Of a DNA stretch of 64,000 nucleotides, positions 9,944 through 19,228 are shown piece by piece. Within the stretch, counting starts at the first letter, position 1. Every line of letters begins with the position of its first letter. The stretch is from contig JAJDAT010000020.1 of the NCBI GenBank assembly GCA_029261715.1, positions 62,001-126,000 on the forward strand, written 5' to 3'. Source of the stretch: Nitrospinia bacterium (GTDB lineage: Bacteria; Nitrospinota; Nitrospinia; Nitrospinales; JAJDAT01). The notes below the pieces were generated by a model. That model ran no database searches and had not been told where the DNA came from. It was given only the letters and a program-made list of their open reading frames with translations. Position numbers and translations under genes: made by a program.

Positions 9944-10609
9944 ATGATAGGCGGATTAACACCAATTCCAACAAAAACAGATCCTAGTTCACAAATTCAA
10001 AGCGAAAAAAGTTCTTTGGGAAAGAACGATTTCATGACTTTGTTGGTGGCCCAATTACAAGCTCAGGATCCTACAAACCCCATGGATGCTCAGGATTTTA
10101 GCGCTCAGCTTGCCCAATTTAGTACTGTTGAACAAATGTTCAGTGTGAATGACAATTTGGTTGCTTTGCAGGAATCTCAAGTTTCATTAAATAATACGTC
10201 TGTTTTAAATCTTATTGGAAAGACTGTTAATTCTACTGGAAACGGTTTTGCTTTAGCCGAAGGCGCTTCGGTAGATTTGAAATACAATATTCCAACCGAT
10301 GCCGAAAAAGTAACCATTGATATTTTTGATAGTAGCAATCAACTTGTAGTTTCCACAGACCAAACGGATGTCAAAGCAGGCAGTAATTTATTTGCCTGGT
10401 CGGGATTGAACTCTAAAGGCGATGAAGTTCCTGCCGGGGATTACTTTTTTAAAGTGACCGCCGAAGACGGACTAGGAAATACTATTTTAGCTGAAACGCT
10501 ATCTTCTGGAAAAGTTTCGGAAGTAATATTTGATGAAGGAATCAGTTACGCAGTAGTTAACGGTGTGAAAATACCAACGACCCAAATAACCCAAGTGTCG
10601 GGCAATTAA
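9944..10609 (+). CDS. flgD: Flagellar basal-body rod modification / hook cap protein
   Basis: Scaffold that caps the growing hook and allows FlgE subunits to polymerise. The N-terminal FlgD signature is clear (LGKNDFMTLLVAQLQAQDP at about residues 25-43, then FSAQLAQFSTVEQM). The C-terminal part (about 95-185) is the Ig-like/Tudor-like domain, with PAGDYFFKVTAED as the FlgD_ig hallmark. 221 residues is usual. It starts 36 bases after fliK with a GGAG-containing ribosome binding site and is followed by flgE after 18 bases. Confidence 0.94.
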   Translation: MIGGLTPIPTKTDPSSQIQSEKSSLGKNDFMTLLVAQLQAQDPTNPMDAQDFSAQLAQFSTVEQMFSVNDNLVALQESQVSLNNTSVLNLIGKTVNSTGNGFALAEGASVDLKYNIPTDAEKVTIDIFDSSNQLVVSTDQTDVKAGSNLFAWSGLNSKGDEVPAGDYFFKVTAEDGLGNTILAETLSSGKVSEVIFDEGISYAVVNGVKIPTTQITQVSGN

Positions 10610-10627
10610 TTAAATAAGGAGAGAGTT

Positions 10628-11863
10628 ATGTCTTTAGTCAGCGCATTATTCACTGGAGTAACAGGGTTGTCCGGAAATTCACAAGCCCTGGAAGTATTGG
10701 GTGATAATATTTCTAACGTTAACACTGTGGGTTTTAAATCTAGTCGTGCGGTATTTGGCGATATTTTAAGCACAATTTTGAATAACGGTTCTACACAAAG
10801 TCAAATAGGTCGAGGTTCGCAATTAAACGGGGTTATTCAATCTTTTAGTCAAGGCTCTTTTGAGTCGACGGAGAATTCTCTTGATTTGGCTCTTGACGGG
10901 GCTGGTTTTTTTACCGTCGCTAAAAATGGGGGTAATTTTTACACGCGAGCTGGTCAATTTAGACTCAATGACAATGGTCTGGTTCAATCCCTTACCGGGG
11001 AGGTTTTACAAGGTACGCAAATCGACAATGGCGTTCTTGTTGGCAGTGTTACTAATGTTGATCTTGCTGGCGTTCAATCGCAGCCGTCTGCGACGACTTC
11101 GTTTACTTTAGGAGCTAATTTAAATGCCGCCGCTTCGGCTGGGACAACGTTTACTTCTCCGATATCGACCATTGACTCTTTAGGTGGAACCAATGTATTA
11201 AATATTACTTTTACAAAGCAAGCGGGCGCTAACCAATGGGGATATAGTATTGCTTCTTCCACTAGTTCTACCACAAGTGTAGCCTCTGGAACGGTTACCT
11301 TTGATACTAGCGGTCAATTATCTTTGGTAAACGGAGCCGCCGCCGCAGATCAAACAATAAACTTAACTTTTACAGGTGATCCTGCCCCTGCTGCTCAAAC
11401 CCTTACTTGGGATTTGGTTAATGCAGCTGGTACAACAAATGGAAAACTCACAGGATTTGCGGCTCAATCGAATAACAACTCTTTGGTTCAGGATGGATTT
11501 AGCACAGGTACTCTTGTAGGTTTGAATGTAGATGGCTCTGGAACTATCCAAGGTTTGTTTAATAATGGTCAAACGGATAACTTGTTCCAAGTTGCTTTAG
11601 CGGATTTTTTAGCTCCTACCGGTTTGACAAGAGTAGGATCAAACTTATTTGCCGAATCGGCTGCTTCTGGGACAGCGAATCCTGGAACGGCGGGGACAGG
11701 TAGTTTTGGAACTATAGTTGGAAGTTCTTTAGAATTATCCAACGTCGATCTATCCTCTCAATTTGTTAGTTTGATCCAAACCCAGCAGGCATTCCAAGCT
11801 GCGGCTCGGATTATAAATACCACTGACGATTTATTAACCGAAACAGTTAACCTTGTTAGATAA
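10628..11863 (+). CDS. flgE: Flagellar hook protein
   Basis: Subunit of the flagellar hook. The N-terminal rod motif (ALFTGVTGLSGNSQ and NISNVNTVGFK) and the C-terminal motif (FVSLIQTQQAFQAAARIINT) are the conserved D0 helices of the rod/hook axial family; the middle 300 residues are Thr/Ser/Gly-rich and form the exposed D1/D2 domains. At 411 residues it fits FlgE rather than FlgG. A GGAGAG ribosome binding site precedes the ATG. It is last in the fliK-flgD-flgE operon, ended by the hairpin at 11876. Confidence 0.92.
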   Translation: MSLVSALFTGVTGLSGNSQALEVLGDNISNVNTVGFKSSRAVFGDILSTILNNGSTQSQIGRGSQLNGVIQSFSQGSFESTENSLDLALDGAGFFTVAKNGGNFYTRAGQFRLNDNGLVQSLTGEVLQGTQIDNGVLVGSVTNVDLAGVQSQPSATTSFTLGANLNAAASAGTTFTSPISTIDSLGGTNVLNITFTKQAGANQWGYSIASSTSSTTSVASGTVTFDTSGQLSLVNGAAAADQTINLTFTGDPAPAAQTLTWDLVNAAGTTNGKLTGFAAQSNNNSLVQDGFSTGTLVGLNVDGSGTIQGLFNNGQTDNLFQVALADFLAPTGLTRVGSNLFAESAASGTANPGTAGTGSFGTIVGSSLELSNVDLSSQFVSLIQTQQAFQAAARIINTTDDLLTETVNLVR

Positions 11864-11875
11864 TAAATGAGATTC

Positions 11876-11910
11876 ATAGGGACTCGTAATACGAGTCCCT
11901 ATTTAGTTTT
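11876..11910 (+). terminator. Terminator after flgE
   Basis: An 11-bp perfect stem (11876-11886 with 11892-11902) with a five-base loop is followed by a T-rich stretch. It separates the hook operon from the DUF115 gene. Confidence 0.8.
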
Positions 11911-11958
11911 GTAGGAAATCTTCTAGCGAAATTTGCTTAACTTTGTTAGATTGACTTT

Positions 11959-12864
11959 ATGGTTAATGAGCGAGTTCATGAAGTCAAATCCGCTACAGTT
12001 CTTAGATTTAACGATCTATGGAAACGAAACGTTGAGGCAAATTTCCCTATAATTGCCACCAGCCAAGGCGTTCAAAAATTAAAAAATAAATTTAAAAAAC
12101 TCCCAGCTATTGTAGTTGGCGCTGGCCCGTCGTTAGATAAAAACATTCAACACTTAGCGCGGGTTCAAGAAAAGGCTCTTATTATCGCTGCCGATGCGGC
12201 GTTAAAACCTTTGTTGCGTCATGGTATAAGGCCTCCATTGGTAGTTTGTTTAGATCCGCAAGAAGATATTGCAAAATTTTTTACTGGAGTTTCACATGAC
12301 GGTATGACTCTGGTTGCCCCAACGATTGTCCATCCTCGTATTCTCGATATCTGGGAAGGGAAAGTTATTTTCTTTAATAAGTTCGCTCCCGATATTCCTT
12401 TATTGACTGAAATTCAAAATGCATTGCCTAAGATTGGCGTTTTAACTCCTGGCGGAACGGTACTTTCTATCGCCTATGATTTAGCTTTCCAATCGGGGGC
12501 AGATCCAATTATTTTTGTTGGGCAAGATTTGTCTTATGAAAATAAAATAATTTACGCCCGAGGTGGAGAAACTGGGAATCAAAGTTGGGAAACTCTTTGC
12601 CGAGACCAATCTGAGAATATCGTTTACGAAACGGACATCCGAGGACAAAAAATTCCTACATTAAAGTCGATGTCGGTGACAAAACAGTGGTTTCATTGGG
12701 CGTTTACAACTTGGAAGCGTAACTCGCGATTGACAATTTACAATTGTAGCGAAGGAGGTATTTTAACTGACCATTGTCAGTGGATTTCTTTGCAAGAAGC
12801 GATTTATAAATATTGCGATAAGAAGGTCAACGCTAATTTAAGGTTAAAAAAAGCGTTAAAATGA
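11959..12864 (+). CDS. DUF115 / MAF-like protein, probable flagellin or glycan modification
   Basis: The 301-residue protein carries the DUF115 (6-hydroxymethylpterin-pyrophosphokinase MptE-like) pattern: VVGAGPSLDKN at about residue 52, ADAALKPLLRHGIRP, then FVGQDLSYEN near 195. The domain also forms the core of motility-associated (Maf) glycosyltransferases that attach nonulosonic acids to flagellin; those are usually more than 600 residues, so this is a short single-domain version. Its place directly after the hook genes and before glycan-type genes supports a role in flagellar glycosylation, but this is inference. No strong ribosome binding site is visible. Confidence 0.7.
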   Translation: MVNERVHEVKSATVLRFNDLWKRNVEANFPIIATSQGVQKLKNKFKKLPAIVVGAGPSLDKNIQHLARVQEKALIIAADAALKPLLRHGIRPPLVVCLDPQEDIAKFFTGVSHDGMTLVAPTIVHPRILDIWEGKVIFFNKFAPDIPLLTEIQNALPKIGVLTPGGTVLSIAYDLAFQSGADPIIFVGQDLSYENKIIYARGGETGNQSWETLCRDQSENIVYETDIRGQKIPTLKSMSVTKQWFHWAFTTWKRNSRLTIYNCSEGGILTDHCQWISLQEAIYKYCDKKVNANLRLKKALK

Positions 12865-12882
12865 GTATACGTTTTTGTTATT

Positions 12883-14676
12883 TTATAAAACTTTTTCTAG
12901 TTTTAAAAGCATTATTACTTGATCAATCCCAGGTTGTTTAGGATTTAAATCAAGAGACCGTTTAAAATAAATCAGTCCCTCTCTTTTATTTTTTAAGTAG
13001 TAGTAATTGACAACGCCTAAATTTCTAAAAGCAGTTGCATAGTTTGGATCAATTTCTACAGCTCTTTTTAAGAAATCGTTAGCCATTTTATAATTTTTCA
13101 ATGCTAAATAAGCCTCTCCAATCCTACCTACTGGTTCAGGAAGTTCTGGAGCTAAAATACTGGCTCTAATAAAACTTGCTAATGCTTCTTGAAATCTTCT
13201 TTGCTGATAATACAACGATCCTAAATTAAATTGAGTTTGAAAAAAGTTTGGGTCTAGTTTTATGGCGTTTTCATAATAATAAATTGCTTTTTGAGGTCTT
13301 CCTGCAATAGTTTTTGCTCTACCTAGATTAATCCAGGCTCTCGTTTTATTGGGAGACTTTTTTAAAGTATCCATCCAAAGAGTTTCTTCCGTAATCCAAA
13401 TTGAATTTCTTTTAATGGTAGTAAGGCATAAGAATATGATGCAGAAGAAAAGTAATAATTTTCTTCGGAAACGAACTGTTGGATCGGTAAACTTATGGAC
13501 AAATTGAGAGCCTAAGATTGCGGTAATAAAAAATAGGCCAAATATTCCTAAATAGACTCTATGTTCCGCCGCTAAATCTAACAAAGTGATTATTGAAGAT
13601 GAAGGAGAAATAACAATATAGAACCAAGAGAGTCCGAAGAAATAAATTCTGAGACTTTTGTTAATAAATAGAGTCCATAGTGGAACAAGTATTAATGCAA
13701 TAGCAGTTAACAGTTTGAGTGAAAAAGTTCCAAATGGAATATCGGGATCTATATTTAAATTAAACGGAAAGAAAAACAATTTAAGGTAGTAGAAGATAAC
13801 TACGATGGGTTGGCTGAGCATGTAGTTTAATCGGCCAATATCTTCTCCAGCTGTCGACGGACCAATGAGGAAGGCTTCATCCGTTATGAGTTTCCACATT
13901 AAAATTGATAAAAATATAATCGCAAATCCGCAAATTGGCCATTGAAATTTTTTTAAAGTTTGAATCGATTTGGAATCAGATGGCAACCCAAACAGCCAGT
14001 ATAAAAATGCTATAGCCGGAAGCGTTATAACGCTTTGTTTAAATCCAAAACCGATAATAGCAAAAACCGCGATTAAGAGAGTTATTCCCACCCATGATAA
14101 TATTTTTTTATGTTTTTGATTGTTTAAAAACCTTTGAAAAAATAAGAAGCCCGTCAAATAAATTGTTGCGGCTAATAATCCTGAACGGCTAACAATATAA
14201 ACTACCGATTCGGTTTGTATGGGATGGCATAAAAAACCTACGCTGGCTAAAAAACCGACAAAGTGAGCTTTAGATTTTTCGTTTTTTTGGTTTGATGAAC
14301 AAAAATATCGAAAAGCTTCTAAGGTAATAAAAAATACTAAAATTGTATTTAGAGTATGTACAGTTAAATTAAAAAGATGGTACCCAAATGGATTAACGTT
14401 ATCTAAGATAGCGTTTATGGCTATAGTAATCCGCGTTAGGCCACGTGAAGGATATTCTTTGGATATAAACTCCCAGTTAATTATTTTTTCTAGGTTTTGA
14501 GTGTTAACGCCATTCTTTACGTATAGGACGCTATCAAACTGAAGAGAATTATGAAGATGGTTTCCAAATAGGATAATTGCTAGTAGCGCAAGCGCACAGC
14601 AAATTTTGGTTTTTGATCTAATCTCTAAAGGAAGGAAACCATTTTGGAATATCTTATTCATGAGTTTTGTTATCAA
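12883..14676 (-). CDS. TMTC-like membrane protein with C-terminal TPRs, paralogue 3
   Basis: 597 residues: about ten hydrophobic segments through residue 410, then four or so TPR units (ARAWINLGRAK, FFQTQFNLGSLYYQ and so on). The layout resembles the TMTC/GT-C O-mannosyltransferase group. It is the last of three tandem paralogues; its start overlaps the upstream gene by 23 bases. In the two sister proteins the first extracytoplasmic loop has YDD, the expected metal/substrate acidic motif; here it reads FDSVLYV, so this copy may lack catalytic activity or have another role. Confidence 0.65.
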   Translation of the reverse strand: MITKLMNKIFQNGFLPLEIRSKTKICCALALLAIILFGNHLHNSLQFDSVLYVKNGVNTQNLEKIINWEFISKEYPSRGLTRITIAINAILDNVNPFGYHLFNLTVHTLNTILVFFITLEAFRYFCSSNQKNEKSKAHFVGFLASVGFLCHPIQTESVVYIVSRSGLLAATIYLTGFLFFQRFLNNQKHKKILSWVGITLLIAVFAIIGFGFKQSVITLPAIAFLYWLFGLPSDSKSIQTLKKFQWPICGFAIIFLSILMWKLITDEAFLIGPSTAGEDIGRLNYMLSQPIVVIFYYLKLFFFPFNLNIDPDIPFGTFSLKLLTAIALILVPLWTLFINKSLRIYFFGLSWFYIVISPSSSIITLLDLAAEHRVYLGIFGLFFITAILGSQFVHKFTDPTVRFRRKLLLFFCIIFLCLTTIKRNSIWITEETLWMDTLKKSPNKTRAWINLGRAKTIAGRPQKAIYYYENAIKLDPNFFQTQFNLGSLYYQQRRFQEALASFIRASILAPELPEPVGRIGEAYLALKNYKMANDFLKRAVEIDPNYATAFRNLGVVNYYYLKNKREGLIYFKRSLDLNPKQPGIDQVIMLLKLEKVL

Positions 14677-16621
14677 GTTTTTGCAAGACTTTTAATACTT
14701 CAGTTTTTTCACGGTCAAATGGTTTTAAAACTATATATTGTTTAAGATATTTAACCGCCAATTCATATCTTCCGGTTTTTAAATATAACGTAGCTAAATT
14801 ATTGTAGGTTTCTGCATGATTTTTATCGATAAGTAAAGTTTTAAGAAATGCTTCTTCCGCAAATGGATACATTTTATTTTCAAAAAAAATAACTCCCATA
14901 TTGTTTTGCGCGGAAGAATTTTTTGGATCAAGGTTTAGCGTTTTTTTATATTCTTTTATAGCTTCGTCATTTCGTTTTAATGTTTTGTATGCATTACCAA
15001 GGGCGTAGTGATAATCTGAGTTGTATGGTTTTCTTTTAACGGCTTTTTCGAAGTGGTATATGCTTTCAATGGGGTTATTTAGCCGAATTCTGACCAAACC
15101 GGAATTATAATAAATTAGTCCATTGTCTTCCCCATAAAAAAGCGCAAGATCAAAATATTTTTTAGCTTGTTGGTAGTCTTCTCTTTTAAAGAAAATATGT
15201 CCTAAGTTTATGTATGCAGACTTAAAGGCGGGGTTAAACTTTAGTGCAATTTTTAAATGTTTCTCGGCTAATTGGTCCATCTCTCTGTTTAAAAATACGG
15301 TCGCCAAATTATTGTGACCTATAACTTTGTTCGGAGATTTTTTTACTACATCCTTCCAAATTTGAATTTCGGTTTTAAAATCCAAACTACGGCTTATTGA
15401 TAAAACTGACATTAGTAATAACGTCGATAAAAAAAGTAATTTTCTAGTCGTTAGAAAACGAACAGAGCTTAACCAAAGAGTTCCAAATGCTAAAGAGAAG
15501 CCAATACTTGGAAGATATAGTCTATGTTCCGTAGCTATTTGTTTTAAAGGGATGAATGTGGACGTTGGAGCCAAGGTCACAAAAATCCAAATTAAGCCAA
15601 ACTTAGCTATTTTTGACCGTGATTTTATGGTCATAGCCCAAATAGAAAGAATGGTTCCTATTGCGAATAGTAATTTAAAATTGAAAAAGTTGGATATTAA
15701 TCGAAAGTCTGACTCTAAATTAAGATTGATTGGTAAAAATAATTTTAGAGCGTAGTAGTAAACTACAACTTCAAATTGTGTGAAAAGATAATGCATCCGG
15801 CTTATTTGAGAAAAAGACGGATCTGTCGTTAAGGCAAATATATTCCCCGTCATATATTGCTTTGCCCCTAAGTAGATCAGCAAACAAACAAGGAGAGGAA
15901 TTGTCGAATAAAAAAGTTTTTTCCAGTTAATTGATTCATTAAATATTGATAATAGAAAGATTGTCATTATTGGCATAGTTATGATAATCGCTTTGCTACC
16001 AAAACCTAAAAACAATATTGCTATTAAAACAGAAGGATAAAGTAAATTTAAAACTGGAGATTTATTTTTTGAATTTTTTTTCCAACGCACAAAGGTTAGA
16101 GTTGCGGCTAGATAAAAAAAAGTCACCAACAATGAAGAACGGCTAGAAAGATAAACAACTGACTCAACATTTAATGGGTTTAAAAGATGGATCAGTGATG
16201 CAACCAGGGGAAGGTTTTTTAAACGAGTTCTTATTTTGAGAGTCTCTATTTCTAAAAACTCCCAACAAAGAAAGAATAACAAAATTGCTGTGCAAATATG
16301 CACGATAGAATTTAATAAGTGAAAGCTAAAGGATTGGTTTCCTCCTAAATGAATATTTAATGCGTAAGTCAATAAAACGAATGATCGACTAAAAACTCGC
16401 TCGATGCCTACTATTTTTTGAAATTGACTTAAATCCTTAATATATGGATTATCTACAATGGCATGGGCGTCGTCGTATATAAATGGGGCATGAAACGAGG
16501 AGGCATATACGCTTGCTCCAATTGCCGTTAAAATGGCGATAGAAAGGACAAACCTAATAATTAAGGAAGGTTTAAAGGGCTGGAGCCAAAAGTTCATTAT
16601 TTGTTTAATTCTTTGAGCCAA
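14654..16621 (-). CDS. TMTC-like membrane protein with C-terminal TPRs, paralogue 2
   Basis: 655 residues with an N-terminal multi-pass GT-C-like region (about residues 20-420) and a TPR tail (about 430-640, with repeats such as VIGHNNLATVFLNRE and SAQNNMGVIFFEN). The first loop contains APFIYDDAHAIVDNPY, the acidic motif typical of this group. Overlaps both neighbours by 23-25 bases, so the three paralogues are read as one operon. Likely role: transfer of a lipid-linked sugar to a periplasmic or surface protein; the acceptor is unknown. Confidence 0.7.
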   Translation of the reverse strand: MAQRIKQIMNFWLQPFKPSLIIRFVLSIAILTAIGASVYASSFHAPFIYDDAHAIVDNPYIKDLSQFQKIVGIERVFSRSFVLLTYALNIHLGGNQSFSFHLLNSIVHICTAILLFFLCWEFLEIETLKIRTRLKNLPLVASLIHLLNPLNVESVVYLSSRSSLLVTFFYLAATLTFVRWKKNSKNKSPVLNLLYPSVLIAILFLGFGSKAIIITMPIMTIFLLSIFNESINWKKLFYSTIPLLVCLLIYLGAKQYMTGNIFALTTDPSFSQISRMHYLFTQFEVVVYYYALKLFLPINLNLESDFRLISNFFNFKLLFAIGTILSIWAMTIKSRSKIAKFGLIWIFVTLAPTSTFIPLKQIATEHRLYLPSIGFSLAFGTLWLSSVRFLTTRKLLFLSTLLLMSVLSISRSLDFKTEIQIWKDVVKKSPNKVIGHNNLATVFLNREMDQLAEKHLKIALKFNPAFKSAYINLGHIFFKREDYQQAKKYFDLALFYGEDNGLIYYNSGLVRIRLNNPIESIYHFEKAVKRKPYNSDYHYALGNAYKTLKRNDEAIKEYKKTLNLDPKNSSAQNNMGVIFFENKMYPFAEEAFLKTLLIDKNHAETYNNLATLYLKTGRYELAVKYLKQYIVLKPFDREKTEVLKVLQKLDNKTHE

Positions 16622-18873
16622 TTAGAAATTTGAATTTTTTCATTGGGGTTTACGCTAAACTTTGAGGCGGTTTCAAGTAAGTCTTTTGCTTTGTCTAGTT
16701 GTTTTTCGTTTTTCCAATACATTAGACCGAGTTGAATCCTTATGGCATTGAGATTTGGGTTTTGCGTAAGGACAATTTCCAATTGCTTTATTGCTTCCTT
16801 ATTTTCACCTTTTTGTGAAAGTATTTTTGCTAATAAGGCTCGAGCGTTAAGAATTTTTGGGTCTAACGTAAGCGCTTTTTTAAAAGAATCAATCGCTTGG
16901 TTTAACTTGTTCATTTGGACATAATTAATTCCTATTGAAACATAAGCTTTGGGAAAACCTTCTTGGACGTCTAAAAATTTTAAAAAATATTGATTAGAAT
17001 TTTCAAACTGTCTTAATTTTTGATAGACAAATGCAAGATTATAAAGCGCATTTTCAAATTCAGGTTTAATTTCTAAACAATTTAAGAACGATTCTTCCGC
17101 TTTTTCTAATCTTCCCAACTTCATATTTGCGGTTCCGATATTATAATGAGCTTTAAATGAATTTGGAGTTGATTTAATAGCAATTTCAGATTGTTTAATT
17201 GACTCTTCAAATCGACCCATTTTTCCATAAACTTCTCCAAGGTTTATGCGAGCGAGAGGATAATCTTCACCTTCAGCTACTTTTGTCGATAGAATTTCGA
17301 TGGCTTCTAAATAATATTTTTCAGCCTCTTTTAGTTTACCTGTTTTATTTTTAATCGATCCTAAGCCAAAGTGGGCTTGATAATATAGTGGATTAATTCC
17401 AATGGCATGTTTATATGCATTTTCCGCTAAATCATATTGTTCCTTGTCCATATATATATTAGCGAGATTGTAGTGGGTTGTTTCTACGTAATATCCTTTT
17501 TCGATGCTTATTTTTAGATATTTTTCGGCATCCTCAATCCGGTCTTTTTCATAGTAAGCTTTTCCCAAATTTGCGTAAGGTCGAGGGGAATTAGGTGTTT
17601 TTTTCAATGCATCCTCCCAAAGCCTGATTTCATCATTCCATACTTTGTTCCTTTCCGCTGTTAAGGTTGCAAAAGAAGCCAACAAAAAAACTAAAAAACC
17701 ATAACGCATAGTTTTTGGGATTAGGTGAATAGCCATAGCAAATAACGGAGATATTCCTAGAGTTGCAGGAAGATATATTCTGCGTTCTACGGCTAAGTCA
17801 TTTAGCGGAAGTATGCTTGAGGTGGGGGCCAGTGAGAGAATAAACCAGGCGGTACATATTTTAGACCATTTTCCGCCTTTAAAAAATGCAGTAGCAATCA
17901 GGACTACTGCGGTTAAAATCGCTAAAAAAAATGTAGGGTCTTCCAGCGGAGGTTTAAACGTATAGCCAATATCTGCATTTAAGTTAATTGGCCACAATAG
18001 AATTTTTAAATAATAAAAGACAATAATTCTGATTTGAGAGGAAAGGTAGCCAAAGTTTCCGTACAACTCAAATCCTCTATCCAATAAAAAAGCATTAAGA
18101 GCCAGTCTCAAACATAAAATTAGGAAAACAACATAACCTATCAAAAAAAACCGACCTGTTAGTGTTTTATATAAGACTGGGTATCTATCTGGACAAATAA
18201 GAAAAAGGAAAAGCATAGCAAGGACCACTGGAAAAGTTACCCCGACAACTTTTGAAGTGATGCTTAAGTAAAAACATAGGATTATCAGTGGCGTAAGTAG
18301 GGCAATGTCGCGAATTTTAATTTTATTTGATTGAAAAATTCGTAGAAAAAGCCAAACCCCTAAAAGATAAAAAAAAGTCACCATTTCTGACGACCGCGAC
18401 GAGATATAGGTTACTGATTCGGTTAAAGCCGGGTGGACAGCAAATATGAAGGATGCCACCAAAGCAAACGAGGTCCCGTTTTTAGTAAATGAGCGTGATA
18501 TTTGAAAAACCAACCTAACAATAAAAAAAAGGAGAATAGTCGTTAAAGCATGAAGAATTAAGTTTAGTAAATGAAATCCGAATGTAGAATTTTTACCAAT
18601 AGTATTATTGAGGGCATAAGTAAATAAAACCGCTGGCCGCGCAGAAATAGCCATATAAATAACGGTTGGAGTATAACTATTAAAAGAAAATATTTTTACG
18701 CGTTTTTGGTACTCTTCTAGGTTTGAAACCCAAATTCTAGGTTGGAATGTCGCATCGTCGTACTGGAATGGACCTTTTAAAGAATTAAAATAAACAATTG
18801 TTATTGCAAATATTAAAATTAAAACACAACTTAGCGTTTTTTTGACTTGGTTAGGTTTGAGAAAAGGATTCAT
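16597..18873 (-). CDS. TMTC-like membrane protein with C-terminal TPRs, paralogue 1
   Basis: First gene and largest (758 residues) of the three-gene operon. Residues 1-420 are multi-pass membrane, with the acidic loop motif GPFQYDDATFQ and SVTYISSRSSEMVTFFYLLG, a segment shared by all three paralogues (compare SVVYLSSRSSLLVTFFYLAA in paralogue 2). Residues 420-758 hold about nine TPRs, more than its sisters. The copies differ mainly in TPR number, suggesting different protein partners for a shared transferase chemistry. Divergent from the sugar-modification operon starting at 19229, with which it may cooperate. Confidence 0.7.
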   Translation of the reverse strand: MNPFLKPNQVKKTLSCVLILIFAITIVYFNSLKGPFQYDDATFQPRIWVSNLEEYQKRVKIFSFNSYTPTVIYMAISARPAVLFTYALNNTIGKNSTFGFHLLNLILHALTTILLFFIVRLVFQISRSFTKNGTSFALVASFIFAVHPALTESVTYISSRSSEMVTFFYLLGVWLFLRIFQSNKIKIRDIALLTPLIILCFYLSITSKVVGVTFPVVLAMLFLFLICPDRYPVLYKTLTGRFFLIGYVVFLILCLRLALNAFLLDRGFELYGNFGYLSSQIRIIVFYYLKILLWPINLNADIGYTFKPPLEDPTFFLAILTAVVLIATAFFKGGKWSKICTAWFILSLAPTSSILPLNDLAVERRIYLPATLGISPLFAMAIHLIPKTMRYGFLVFLLASFATLTAERNKVWNDEIRLWEDALKKTPNSPRPYANLGKAYYEKDRIEDAEKYLKISIEKGYYVETTHYNLANIYMDKEQYDLAENAYKHAIGINPLYYQAHFGLGSIKNKTGKLKEAEKYYLEAIEILSTKVAEGEDYPLARINLGEVYGKMGRFEESIKQSEIAIKSTPNSFKAHYNIGTANMKLGRLEKAEESFLNCLEIKPEFENALYNLAFVYQKLRQFENSNQYFLKFLDVQEGFPKAYVSIGINYVQMNKLNQAIDSFKKALTLDPKILNARALLAKILSQKGENKEAIKQLEIVLTQNPNLNAIRIQLGLMYWKNEKQLDKAKDLLETASKFSVNPNEKIQISNWLKELNK

Positions 18874-19228
18874 TACGCTTTGAAAATAATTTGTTTTATT
18901 CTAAAGTTTTGAAAAATGTGATGAACAACTCAAAAAAAGAAGAGATTCAAGAGGAAAGCAAAGAGCTGATTAATTTTAAGTTTTAAAACTAGCGAGTAGT
19001 GTGGATATTTTATTTATAAATGTTTACCTGTAATCTTAGTCATATATAGAGGTTTTTTCTTCATATACTTTCTGAATGTTAGTTTAAAACATTAGGCTAT
19101 TGTTTTGCAAAACTCAATAGTATGTTGGAAGATTAAACGGTAGCCTAAACCTAAATGTCGAATCATTTTTTTCTAAATTTTTTGATAGAATAATTTCTTG
19201 AATTAAATCAATTTATAAGACCTCCAAT
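18874..19228. other. Divergent intergenic region with a palindrome
   Basis: Some 355 AT-rich bases between the divergent TMTC-like operon and the sugar-modification operon; no coding frame. A perfect 12-bp palindrome GTTTTGCAAAAC lies at 19102-19113 and is extended outward by CTATTG/CAATAG, so it could be an operator or cruciform. Promoters for both operons are expected here. Confidence 0.45.
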
